NCBI GenBank assembly: GCA_018881555.1
Contig: JACAXG010000063.1
Location: 3,931,930-3,995,929, forward strand
Reading direction: 5' to 3'
Length of the DNA: 64,000 nucleotides
From: Amblyornis subalaris
Taxonomy: Eukaryota > Chordata > Aves > Passeriformes > Ptilonorhynchidae
In this document: positions 50,921-62,560 of the stretch, piece by piece
How the letters are laid out: each line of letters starts with the position of its first letter
Numbering within the stretch: the stretch's first letter is position 1
Made by a program: the position numbers and the translations under genes
Notes under the pieces: generated by a model
The model's database searches: none
Seen by the model: only the letters and a program-made list of their open reading frames with translations
Told to the model about the DNA's origin: nothing

Positions 50921-53162
50921 ACACTTTGTCAAGCTGGGGGTGGGGTTTGTTTTGTTTTTCAAACAGAATATTTTTATCAGAATTAACAATATTAGCAGAA
51001 TTAGTGTTTCAGAATTTGCATTTGTGCTGTGCATATGACAGGCCTTTTGTTTCTTTTGCGCGTAACTTGGCATTCTCACTTATTCATTCCTTTTGTTTTT
51101 CCCAGTTTCTTTCACTACAGTTACAGCCATTTGTCATCTGTTTATTTCCAGAATCTGCAGAAATTGTAGGCCAAAATATTATCACTTTTTTGCCTAACAT
51201 CAGTGTACGAGCATTTATTCCAATACATCCATATTTTTTTTACACTCAAGGTGAAAAGGAGGTTTTTGCTGGATGCTGTAGCATCAAAGTGCTGCAGTTG
51301 AAGGGTATATGGGGTTGAATGTTCTGTGCAGCACTGAATGAATTCATCTTGGAAGGCTTTAGAAGTCTTATCCTGAAATTTGGCCTTACTCTTAGAGAGT
51401 GTTTTCCTGGATTCTAACCAGCATTTTTTTTCTTTTTCTTTTTTTGGGGGTTGACAATTAACACACCTTAGGAGTGGCACTTTTTTCTCTGAGACTGTAG
51501 CATGTGTCTGATATTTTTCCTTAAATTATGAAACTTCCTTGATCCAGGGTGCTTTAATTGGGAGAACATTGATTTCACATACCTGCTGGTGCTGCAGATG
51601 AAAACACATACAAGAAAGGGATTTTTTTTATCTGGTTTGGAAAGAATTTAGTGGGAAGGCATCCAATTCCAGGGCGTGAAGGGGTTCGTTCAGTACAAAG
51701 AAGAAATGACAGTTGTTGTGTTTTTTAATAACCATACAAAGAGTGAGTAATGAGAGAAAACCTATGGATCCAGTAAGGAATCTGGGACACTGTCTGCAGG
51801 TCTTAAATTATCTCAGCAGCCACCCATCTCTGTTCTTCATTCTGTTTTTCCTGTTGACAATGCCCTGCTCATTCAAGAAACTATATTACATTGCGTTGCT
51901 TCAACTTCTTGTATCCTCTATTTCTTTTTGTCTTTTCCTTGCAAGCATCTTAAATAGATGAGAAATATGACTATAACCAGGAGATACTGCTTGAAAATTA
52001 CGTGATACAAATGGACTTAAAACACTGCACAGCAGTGTGTTTGTGTCAGGCACTTCTGAAGCATTGCAAACAAGCATTTTTTGTGACAGTGATGTAAATG
52101 CAAATAAATACATCCTCCAGGTTCAGAGGAGAGCTTCTATGTAGAATGCTTTAGTTTTGCCTAGGACTGGTTTGAAAGATTTGCTCTTTATTTTGGAAAC
52201 CCTCATGTAAAATTTGCTCTTTTCTGGAAAAGTAGGTGAATTAAATCCAGGTGTGTAATATCTAAAATGCTTTGTAATTAATACTCAGTGATATAATCAA
52301 TCAAAGCAGTTTGAAAGCAAGATAAAATCAGGCACACTATGACAAAACATTGATCTCTAGATAAGAGTTATTTCAAGCTCTCAGTTTCGTAAGGTTTTAA
52401 ACCAGAGATGGGGGAGGGAATAAATTGTCAGTGCTTTGGATCTCTTCTAGAAGTAATTTTTTCTGCTTTTGAATTCTACCTACTGGAAGCTGATCTTCAT
52501 TACACTGCTGCTTTATTATACAGATTGTTCTAGGATTTGAATATCAGCTCAGTGTCCTGTGCAAGACATTCCTGTCTCTGTACCTGCTTCATTGTAGTCG
52601 TTGAAAGGACGGTTGTCTGTTTAAAATCCTTTCCCTTGCTCCTCTATTCAGAATCATCTTGTCCTCATGCCATGTCAGATGGTAAGATTTCAGTTCCTGG
52701 CCATTACCAAATGAAAGGTATTCAGACAAGTTGTGGACAGTTACCAAGCAGAGGAACAATGAAATATCTGTTCCCTGGGTGGGAGCAAAGGGATTCATCC
52801 TCCTTCCTTTGTCAACTGGTGGAACGCACTAAGCTCTTGCAATTCAAATTTTCTGTTTTCTCCTTTGTTACTAATCTTTTAAGTACAGCAAGAAAGAAGC
52901 TTGCTAGAGAGTTCATCTACTGGCTGTGTCATTCTGACTGAGTAATAAATCTTTTGAGCCTGTTAACATATTTGTTTANGGGCATTAAAAAAAGAGTACT
53001 ACACAGGAATAAAACCTCCCTTTCAATCTCCAATATACAAATCCTTGAGAGCAAAAACACTGAAGTTACTGCAAGAAATTGGGTTATATTGAGATTGAGA
53101 TTTATCTTATTCAAAATGTAATTTTTTTATTGTTGTTGTAGCTTTTTATATTTGCATGGGCC

Positions 53163-53222
53163 TGAANCTGTACTCAGTAACAACAGTTTTGCTATTGACT
53201 TCAGTGGGAACAGATTANTACT
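53163..53222 (+). repeat. ancient amniote repeat fragment
   Basis: The core tattgacttcagtgggaaca, followed by gatta, is nearly the 'cattgacttcagtgggagc-ggatta' word that recurs in old amniote interspersed repeats. It is preceded by tactcagtaacaacagttttgc, like 'tactcaggcaaaactccc'. The family name is not certain. Confidence 0.5.
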
Positions 53223-53718
53223 GGTAACTATTAGAGCAGTTAAGTAGATTTGATGGTCTTACTCAACTAAGAGAAGTTCAGCGAGTGAAATATATTTCTG
53301 AAGTTTTCAAAAGATTAAAAAANTAGGAAGTAATATCTCATAATACCTGTCTTTTATTATGGCTGCTAAGCAGAGCTAAAGGATAAACACTGAGTCCATT
53401 AGTGGTGTTTAATCCTTAACCAGACTTTTTCAAAACAAATTGGAGAAAAGAAATGCAATATATCCAAAGGAAAGCTTTTCTAATTGTAAGCAGAACACTC
53501 TTGTTCTAAACATTTTGTGGGTTTCCTCATTGCAGTCATATCGCCTTAATAGATTATGGCTGATGTAAACTGAACTTATACTAATTAGCTGTCTTAATTT
53601 TGCATTCANCAAAGCATATTGGCACAGAGAATAATCAGCCTGTGCAATTCGATGCCCTCAGAGGTGCTCCCAGCAACCTCTCAGTAACCTGAGCGATGCT
53701 TTTCTTTTCCCCCTACAG

Positions 53719-54037
53719 GACCTATATATAAGACTTAATGCAATTAACTCTGTGGGCTCGGATCCCTCTAAGGATGGCAGCTCCAAGGCTTCTTTAGCAT
53801 GTGGGCAAATGTCTTCTGGCACCTCTGCTCAGAGCCAGAGTGTGGTTCAGAGGTGCTACATGAGGCACTCTGGGCACTCGTGTCTTTCAATTCATCAGTC
53901 TTACAAATACTGTCAGTTTTCATGCTCTGACAGTTTAGTCTCTAAGATATTTTTTCTTCAGAAAACCTCTTGGGTTTAGTGAAGTGCCATTTCCTTTTAA
54001 CAGAGGGGAACTGAGGCACAAAGTAAGGGCCCATGAG
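53719..54037 (+). other. possible noncoding exon with strong splice signals
   Basis: The acceptor tract tttcttttccccctacag ends at 53718 and is close to the ideal form. A donor-like GAG|GTGAGT follows, with the intron starting at 54038. Two frames stop within the first 20 bases. The third is open for 86 codons to the TAG at 53977-53979 and gives a serine-rich peptide unlike anything I know. If real, it is either a noncoding exon or the last coding part of an unknown transcript. Its 3' part overlaps an old repeat, and repeats often supply splice sites. Confidence 0.2.
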
Positions 54038-54060
54038 GTGAGTTGCAGAATCCAGAGGGC
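53987..54060 (+). repeat. MIR/L2-type ancient repeat fragment
   Basis: The text ccatttccttttaacagagg, followed by ggaactgaggcacaaagtaagg, is close to the common amniote block 'ccattttacagatggggaactgaggcacagagagg'. The plus-strand match is strong for about 40 bases and fades after 54035. Confidence 0.6.
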
Positions 54061-54234
54061 ATGGAGTAGAGTGTGTGAGGGGACCTGGAGCTCGGGGAAA
54101 GAGCCCACCCCACCGATCAGTCCCTGTGCACAGCCCTTAGGAAGAGCCATTAGGAAGTGCTGCGTGAGGGGTGTGTGTAAAACCACACCTCAGGGCGTGT
54201 GAGTGGGAGAGCAGGAGTAGTCCCAGCTTTGAAG

Positions 54235-54395
54235 TCTCATCCAGAAAGCAGGTTACCCAGGTTTAGGTCCCTCCTTTGCCTAAGGGGATCCAAACCCACT
54301 GCTCCCACCTCCTTTTGGAGCTCCTTAATCTGTGTGCTATAGGCTGCTCTTGGGTGGCAGTCACCTCCACCCTTCCTGCTGAAGCTGTGCCCACA
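54235..54395 (+). repeat. ancient amniote SINE-type repeat relic
   Basis: The order tttgcctaaggggatccaaa, followed by cccactgctcccacctcc, then gtgtgctataggctg, then ctcttgggtggcagtcacctcc, then ttcctgctgaagctgt parallels a repeat abundant in turtles and crocodilians. That repeat has the form 'ggggatttgaacccacatctcccacctcc', 'ccactgggctatagg', 'ttctggggtggg', 'tcctgttgaagctgt'. The open frames of 100-128 codons in this patch are by-products of its composition. Confidence 0.6.
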
Positions 54396-55000
54396 CACNG
54401 TCCTGCAGGAAGCATCCCGACCTTTCCCTTCTCCCAGACCTTCAGCGAGTACCAGAAGCTGCCCTGTGTTTCTATTCCTTGTTGCAGGCTGACCATATCC
54501 NGGTGTGCTGGAGGGGGTGGTTGGAGCTGGCCTGACCAAGCAGGGTCAGGAGTTGTACCCACAGCAGCTAGGCACAGACACACTGGGGAAAAACAACATT
54601 TACTGTCAGCACACTATTGGAGAGGTCCTTCAAGCATCTTTCTTGCATTGAAAAGAATGTGAAACAAACAGAACTTNCCCCCTCCCCAAGCTCTCAGAAG
54701 ACTGAGCGTTTCTTGGGAAGCATCTATGCAAACAAAGCCTTTTGACTTTTGGCACAATTTATACATATATGGATGTGGCTTTGATTACTGTGTGTGTCTT
54801 GTTTTTCAAGTGGAACCCTACAATCTAAGGCTATTAATCCCAGTATGGGAAAGAAAATGCATGTAGAGCTTTGTTCAGATCACGAAGTGAANATAGATTT
54901 GAATACTGAATGCTTTGGATATGACACTGGGTGAAAACTTATGCCAATAAAATTAGCTATGTCAAAAAAACCTATGACATTGAAGTCATGTTACAGCTGT

Positions 55001-55096
55001 TCTGGCAGATGTTCTACACCTTTTCATCTGAAGACCTAAGAGTCTGGCATCATCTGGCAGATGTTCTACAGGCTTTTCATCTGAAGACCTAAGAGT
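55001..55096. repeat. 52-bp-period tandem duplication
   Basis: The block tctggcagatgttctaca, then ttttcatctgaagaccta followed by agagt occurs at 55001-55043 and again at 55053-55096. Its 41 shared bases are identical, and the only difference is CC versus GGC between the two halves. Nine bases (ctggcatca) separate the copies. The near identity points to a recent duplication. Confidence 0.9.
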
Positions 55097-58000
55097 GCTT
55101 GCTATACAAACAGTGATTAATTTGAACTCTCCTATGTCCTGAGAAATTTCAAATTGCAGCTTTTTAAGAAATAAAATCAGTAAAGTATATTTTTCTCTAG
55201 CAAATAATTCAAACATCTAACCCTAATGATACCCTAATAGCAAAGTTCTATTTTTGTTCATATTGAAAGAATTAAATAGACAAAAGAAATACATAGCTAG
55301 GGAAAGGCATTTTTTTTTCCTTCACAACCATCCTCTTAAAATCAGAAGTTAGCAGTTAATTGTGGAACATTCTGTCTGATTTGTATTGNCAAGAGCCACG
55401 TCTTTTTCATACAAGTTGCATCTAATCCATTGCTGGGCCTACGAACAGTTATCCAGCCTTTTCCCCCAGGTGGGAGCACAGAGTAACACAATAAACTGCT
55501 TAATAAAAGGAGTTATTGTGCCTTCTTNAGCTTTTCTTGCTGTTGCTTCTCTCAGCTCCTACAAACTCCTGTATAATCCTCAGTGGTGTTTTGCATAGTC
55601 CTGTNAGCACAGCCTGTTTGCATGGCTAGAGCTCATCTGTGCATAGCAGGGATGCAAATGTTCAAAATGAAAATATGTTTTGATCATAAGATCAAAGTGT
55701 GTCTGGTGTAGAGCAACTAAAGCAGCTGGTATGCAAACTTACTGTCACAAAGATCTCACCTACTGGCCAAGGACTGATTCCCTGCCTATGCTCAGGGAGG
55801 GGAAAGGCAGGGCTTGTTTTTGTAGAAAACTGTTGGGAAGGGAGAGGCTGCTTCTTATATTTTTCCTTGGAGCTGGGTTTATTGATACTTTCTAGTGTGA
55901 AAAAGAAATCTAAAGATTTCTTGACATGAATAGATAAAAATATATTAGCCTAGACTACTGTGAAAAGGTTGTACCCGATACAACAGGCTTGCATGTCCAC
56001 CTGCTTTCTTTTCAACTTGCTGCTTTTCATGGGTTGCAAAATAGCACACCCCAAANGTACCAATTCAAGCTGTGTTAGGGGAAGGAAGGCAGTCCCAGAG
56101 TCCAGGATATATCCAGCCACTAGCCACTTTTGTTTAAGCTGCATAAATATTTAAGGTACTGTGTTGAAATCAAACCAAGTTAAAATTATAGATTGGTTTT
56201 ATGGACCGTAAATTCTACCTTGGATGTATCCTAGAGATTGACTGGGAGTAGTGCCAGTGAGAGCACTTTGCTGCTGAGTTCCTTTTTTAGGTGAATCTTC
56301 AATGCTGGTTTAAGAGGTGCCACTTTTCTATCATGTTATAATTAGCAGTCATTGTTCATCGTGTGAAAGAAAGGTTCATAATTTTTCAGTGCAGGAGGAA
56401 AAAATAAAACATTTTGGCTAATACCATAAGCTGAATCATTAGAACATTCAATAATACTCCTAAGCCTTGCTTTTCCTAAGGTGGTGTATTAGAAAAATGC
56501 TCACCAAGACACAATATATCATCCTTGTAGTTTCCTGTNGTTTCTTTCTCAACCCTTTTAGGAATGGAGTCGTGAGACTGAGCTGCAGACAGCACTGCTC
56601 CAGGTCTGGAGCTCAATTAAGTGCCTGGTAAATTGCTCAGTTATGTGGTTCTGTTCCTGGTTTAACAGCAACAAAGTGGAGCTAAAAAGCANCTAAATGA
56701 ATAATTAACATGCTCCCATAAATGTGGAATCTCCTAGGGGGAGAGTCTCTATTCAGAAGCAGAAATATTGCTATGGCTTTTGCACTGCGCTCTTCCAAGT
56801 CCTTGAATTCCTGAAGAAGCCCAGTGGTTTGGTTGAAGGAGTTCCCCCTTCTACTGCTCACCTTCCCCCANGTTGCCTGCCTCCTTGTCCCTGCTCCCAG
56901 GCCCCTGAGGTCACTGGCACCCAGTGCAGCTTGAGCAAGAGACATGCTGAGGGAGCCGGAGCTGGAAAAGCCCTGGAAAAGCAGGGGCCAAAGGCAGAAA
57001 GAGAATACACATAGCAGGGAGAGACCACGCAAAGGAATGTACCCTTGAGGAGGAGATGCAGCCATGTGAAGACAGCAGATGTTATGCCTGCTGGCAGGGT
57101 ACTGGATGAGCAGATTCCATTGTTAAGTAGAGATTATATCTCGTAGGAAATTATCACAACTCCTAAAACAAGTCAAAGTTGCCTGCAACACAGCGGATGT
57201 TTTATATAAAAGATTAATATAGTTTGTTTGCCTAATAAGGGCCCTTGCCAAGATGCTGCAGCTCCTTTCTGTCTTGCCTTGGCTTTCCTACTGAAGCAAG
57301 ATGAGGAGGGGGGCAGCTGTCACTGTAACACACTCATGATGAAATGGTTGGCCCNTTCGGCTGCTCCGTGCTGGGAAGGAGGAGGAAAAGTCCTTGGGCA
57401 CATTGTGTTGGATGCTAGTTAGCAGGAGTTCTCCTATGTCAGAAAAGGCAGGACTTTTTTCCAGGCACTGGAACAATTAGCTGATGGAGCTCCTAATAAG
57501 GAAGGAATATTTTGAAACACTCTAAAACTGCTGCTGCAAACTACTCTGTAATGCTCCTTTTCCACATTTCTTTCCTTGAATACTGTCATGCAGTTGCATA
57601 GGAAGAGAGTAGCAAGTGCTACAGTTACCTGTTGGGTACTTTTTGCTTTGCTTCTATTAAGACCCATTTTTNCCCTCATGGCTTTTCTTCAGGGCAATAC
57701 ATCTTCTGCAGGCTTCCCAGATTTTCTACACTCATGGGCATGTCTGCAGTGCAGTTTCACCTTGAGTTAATTGTTTGCTGTTTAGAAAGGCCAGGCTGGA
57801 TGCTGCCTGAAAGTTTGGGTTCGGACTATAAATGTTGGCTGCTNATGATGAAGAGGATATTTGAATTTTTGGTATATGCAAAACTGATTAGTTTTTTTGT
57901 GTATGAATTAGTGGTGATATGGTCTTGCCTCTTAACTGACATAAAGTTTTGGCAGTATTTTTTCTTCTGTGAAATTTTTTTCTGAACTAAGAGGGATTTT

Positions 58001-61000
58001 TTGATGTTTCTAGCATTAAGTTTTGGCTAGAAGTACACCCAACAGTAATGACTGAGATTCTTCTCTTCCTTTTGCCAAATGATAGAGAAAAAAAAAGGGG
58101 GAGATTGATATCAATGCCTTAAATCTCAGTGTAAGTTGATTTCTTCCCTCTAGAATAATTTATCAGTATAAGATTAATGTCATGGCTTACTATAAACATC
58201 TGTTTTTACACAGTTTAACCCCATAAGTATCTNAAAACTTATCAATGTAGCACATATTAGGGATCTGCATGTGCATCCCTACATCCCAATTTTATGCAGC
58301 ATGGTAAAGTCAGGACNAAAAATGATGACAGAGATAAAAATGGCACACACTACATGGTATGAGTCTCCAGGGTCGGATTGTTGTTTGAGTCCACTCTTTG
58401 CATGGATGCATCTTTCCTCACAGCCTGGGTTAGCCTGTGGAATCAGTATTCTTGGGCCCAGTAGCAGTGGATCTGTGAGGCAGTGTCAGGAGAGGATGAA
58501 CTCTGATGGTAGCCCTGCTTTCATGCCAGTGATGTGGTGCTGTCGTGGGGATCTCTTCCTGATTTCACTCATCCAAGGAGGATGGATCTGCCTATGCTGC
58601 AGAAGCAATTCAATTATCAGCACCAACATTCAGTGATGCTAATTGCAGTAGGTTAAAAGCACAGCAAGCCTGAATGCAAGACTGCAGGGCTGAGGTTTTT
58701 TCCTTGATCAAACACAGCGATAGGTTTCCAAAGCTAGGGAACCACCAATCGAGGGTTCATGTGCAGTGCTGCTTCTTCCAACTACCTCTGGTTATGTCTC
58801 ATGTTCTTAGCATCCTGGTGGAGCACTAGAGATAAGCCTATGCCCTGAGCAGTGGAAGCTCTTGACTTGGGTTTCGTTCTGTGAAAGTAAATTGGACGTG
58901 GGAGCACTTCCCAGAAAGAGGTCAGGAGGTGTGACAATTGTTGAGTTTTTTTCCTTTCTGCCAATTTGACATCAGCTGAGCAGAAGCTGGATCATGTAGT
59001 TGGATTTGTGGAAATTTAGGCTTTCACAATAAGTCTTTATGATTGCCTTGCTCGGTTACTCAGTGGAGCAGCTCAGATGTGGCACTGAGATGCAGATGCT
59101 CAGCAAGGAGAATACTGCAGTGTTATGAATGTGAGCCTTTAAAATACAGTTCAATGGCTGAGTTGATTTACTTCCTACCCATATGTTATTATGACCTAGA
59201 AAAGTTGGGCCTAAGGAAACAGCCTGAATACTTCCATGTCTAACCTCAGTCTGTGTTTTAATAAGAACTGGCTACAATTCTTCAGAATTGCAAGAAAGTC
59301 ACCAGGGGTAACTCTAGGCAGGTTTCAATGTATGAAATTGCATAAGTTTTATCCAGGTCTAAACCAATAATTAGTTCATAGCTTTAAGTATCAAAGGCAT
59401 AACGTTTGAATTATGTAGCAGGGCTACAATTTTCAAGAAGAGTTTAAGTGATTTTTTTGGACTGTGTTCATGTGTGATTTTTAAAAGCAACAGCCTTTTG
59501 GAGGACAGGTCTCTCTGGAAGTCACAGCCACTTAAACCTGTACCTGTGCTGAAAGCGGGACTTGGGTTCCCAAGTTGGGACATTGCTTTCAGTGCCTTAT
59601 CCACACCCTTTCTCCCCTCAGCAATTGCTGCAAAGGAAGCCCCTGCGGGCACATTCTGGGGTGGAGGTGATGTTTGATTGGAAGTCGGTGACTGTCAGTC
59701 CTGCCAGACTGGTTGGCTTGTGCTGATCGTGTTGCAGAAACAGGGCCAAGCTTAGGCACGATACCCCGAGTGACGGTGTTTGCTCAGCACCACGAGAGAC
59801 GCTTGAATGCACTCGCTCAGGGACTACTGTTCTATTATTTTTTGAAATGAGTAATTGCTTCAGAGTGGGGGGTACAGAGGATAATGCTATTTGCTGAAAA
59901 GAAAATTAGGCATGGGTGTGCCCGAGTGACAAGCGAGCAACAGACTTCTCAAACAGCACCGGGGAATGTCTCCTTGTAGGCTTGTATTTGTTTATGGATA
60001 GACTGCACTCAGATGTCAGTGTATGACACTCATGAATGTCATGGAAATTTTGAGGTTTGTACCTTGGACTCGAATTTGACCCTTATTGCTCCTAGCGAAA
60101 CATGCAGTGGATTGTTCAGCTGCATTTCATGCCATTAGGGATTTTTTAAAATATAAAACAACTCCCCCAAAAAACTCACACATGCAAAAAATACATTTTT
60201 GGCCAATGTTACTGTTTTCAAAGTTCTTTAGGTTTGAATGCTGACTGTAGCTGGATCTTTTAGCTTTTGCACTTGCACATGTTTAGACTCTATTTGCCAG
60301 TGAAGATAATAATAGATTATTTAATTAAGAGTCATTTAAACTGAAGACTGATTACACACTGCTTACAAACATTCCACTCTGAAATTAACTTAATTTTGCT
60401 CCTTAGTAATTTGAATTTTTACTTGTCCTTCATTGACATGCTTTTTATCTACTGATGTCTAAATGATATTCATACTTTAATTACGACATCAGGAAGAAAA
60501 ATCAAATTAACCTAAGTTATCTGGTATTTAACTGAGTAGCTTATGAACATGAGTTCTGAATTTTTGCAAACATTACACTTGAATGAAATTGAAAGAATTT
60601 GTAGAGAATTGTGAGGTACTTTTGAAGCCTCTTTCTGCAATATGAAGTGCATGTTAACATGCAAAAAGATTCTTTTCTTCTAAAGAAGTCTTTGAATACC
60701 TCTCAAATTTAAAGTAAAAGATAGAAATAAGATCCTTTTTTAATGCATCTCATCTTATGATTGAGCAGCATTGTAGTTGTTTTGCTCAATAATTGACTAC
60801 ATCATGATTAATATGAATAGTTGTATTAATGATCATGTTCAGTTCATCAACATTCAAATACATTTATTGTATTTGAGGTGAATAGTTAATAAAGACTTTG
60901 CAAGACTCCAATCTGTTTCAGGCAGTGTCTCTGACTGCCATAGGAGAAGACACAAAGCAGCAGGAAAAGGGCACATGCGTGTCATATACTGAATATTTAT

Positions 61001-62319
61001 AAAGCCATGTGAAATGTTGAAAACAAGTTCCAATTGCACCGTTTTCTCATTACTTCTATTATTTGTGCTTTTCCATCTAGTCAGTAATTATTCAGGGCNT
61101 CCTCTCATTAAAGCTCATAATTCAATATCTAAAATACTTTCAGACTTAGACACTAGGATTGGTACTTTCCATTCTTCTGTCTGATATTATTTTGTTCATT
61201 AGCAACTTGAATAAAATGTAAATTTCTCAGGTTAATTATANGCTGTGTATCACAGCTACCTTCCCACATACAAGCTTTTGGTGAGGGACCAAACTGTTTG
61301 GAACTTGTAGAGCACTAATCACAGTGAGTTTCTAGACAGCAGAACCAGCCCTAAAGTTCACTTGTACTCCATAACAGCCAGAGCTTTCATCTAGGCAGAT
61401 CAAAAAATTCATGATAAAATGTCTCTGGAGCTGTGCCTTTTGAGCCCTAATGAAAGATGCATTCTTTATTAGCATTAAATATTTGTATAATAAAGCCTTT
61501 TGTGGCAATACAGATCTCCATAGCACTGCCCTTCAGTAATCTAAACCACTCTGTTTATATCGGTTTTTTGAAGTAAAGATGAGAGCCTCAGGACTGAGCT
61601 CAGTTCAAAATGCTCTTCTGACAATAGACTGCCTGAAGGAAATAATCTTAAGTGCCAGAGCCACTGCTACTGATTCTGGGAGTGCCCCTCACCTGAAATT
61701 GCCACAGATGGAAAAGAAGAAGCTTTCATGTCGGCAGCCATGTCCCAGGCAGACAGCAATGGTTGGAGAGCTCACCTGAGAGGAAGCCAGGCAGGTTTTG
61801 GAGCAATACCTGCCCACCGGCTGCAACACCTTTTTCAGAGCCAGTCTTCACAAAGTGTTTTGCTTTTGCTGAGTAGGAAAATTAAAATACACCTAAAAAT
61901 ATTAGGAAAAAAAGTTGTTGGAAAATTTTACTCATGGTCAGATCTTTACAGTATGTGTGGTTCTCTTTATTGCAGAAAGAAGTGCAGATATCCAGGAAAT
62001 GGAGAATGAAACCTGTTTATAGATATAGCAGTGATTTATGCCACTAGCATGGAAATGAATCAAAAACCTTCCTGAAACCATGAATTCTCAGGCTATGCAA
62101 TTATGGACTGGAGACTACTAAGAAACGTGGATATGGAATGCAGCAGTCTAGTGCAATACTTTCCTTTTTGTTTGACCTCCTGTTTTTCTTCAACAGGTTG
62201 AAGAAGTCTCCGCACATTATAGGGGTACAGCTCCTGTGGCAGTAAGGGGTGGAGATAAATTTATACCTCCTCCATTGCCTGTACCACACCACAGGCTGCA
62301 AGTGCGGGTCTAGCAGGGA
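55097..62319. other. noncoding stretch, no gene recognised
   Basis: A GC-richer patch near 56800-57010 keeps 96- and 127-codon frames open on opposite strands. The minus frame begins with a hydrophobic stretch but has no CpG promoter, no domain and two ambiguous codons. The AT-rich segment 60230-60640 has little coding potential and is listed as a possible conserved noncoding candidate only. Confidence 0.5.
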
Positions 62320-62560
62320 GGAACATGGATTGGGAATTGGGAGAGTTGGCTTCTATTCCTACCTTTGTTACTAAGCTGCTGCACACACAAGTCAAGTCAC
62401 TGCAGCTCCTGTGCCTGTCATCCCGATTGATGTCTGGCTTGTCTGCCTTAACTGTGATCTCATCAGAGCAAGGGCTGCCTTGTCCTGTGTCTATTAAAAA
62501 AATACAGTGTATAGCTTTCTATCTTGTGTGGCCCAATTGCTATACCAATGCTAATTAAAA
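62320..62560 (+). repeat. ancient MIR/L2-like amniote repeat
   Basis: A long collinear match in plus orientation follows the old amniote MIR-plus-LINE-tail layout. In order: gagttggcttctattcctac, then ctttgttac (like 'gggttctattcccagctctgccac'), tcaagtcactgcagctcctg, then tgcct, ctcatcagagcaagggctgc followed by cttgtcc (like 'cttcggggcagggactgtcttt'), acagtgtatagc ('acagtgcctagc'), and gtggcccaattgctatacca followed by atgctaatta (like 'ggcccctaggcgctaccataatacaaat'). It is about 240 bases long and clearly old. Confidence 0.75.

Larger units (their letters stand above)
46344..53162. other. AT-rich noncoding stretch with hairpins
   Basis: This stretch contains the long perfect inverted repeat (47201-47275), a shorter one (49789-49812), a weak MIR-like fragment (48330-48480) and an A-rich tract (50881-50920). 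No coding gene was recognised. The longest frames (130 codons at 50926-51318 plus, 134 at 52537-52941 plus) have no recognisable features. Confidence 0.5.

Noticed and set aside
54237..54662. Frames of 100, 106 and 128 codons on both strands
   Set aside because: They coincide with an ancient repeat relic whose composition lacks stops. Open frames on both strands at once argue against coding.
56682..57065. 127-codon minus frame with a signal-peptide-like N terminus
   Set aside because: It lies in a GC-richer patch where stops are rare. The opposite strand is open too, and there is no CpG island or recognisable mature domain.
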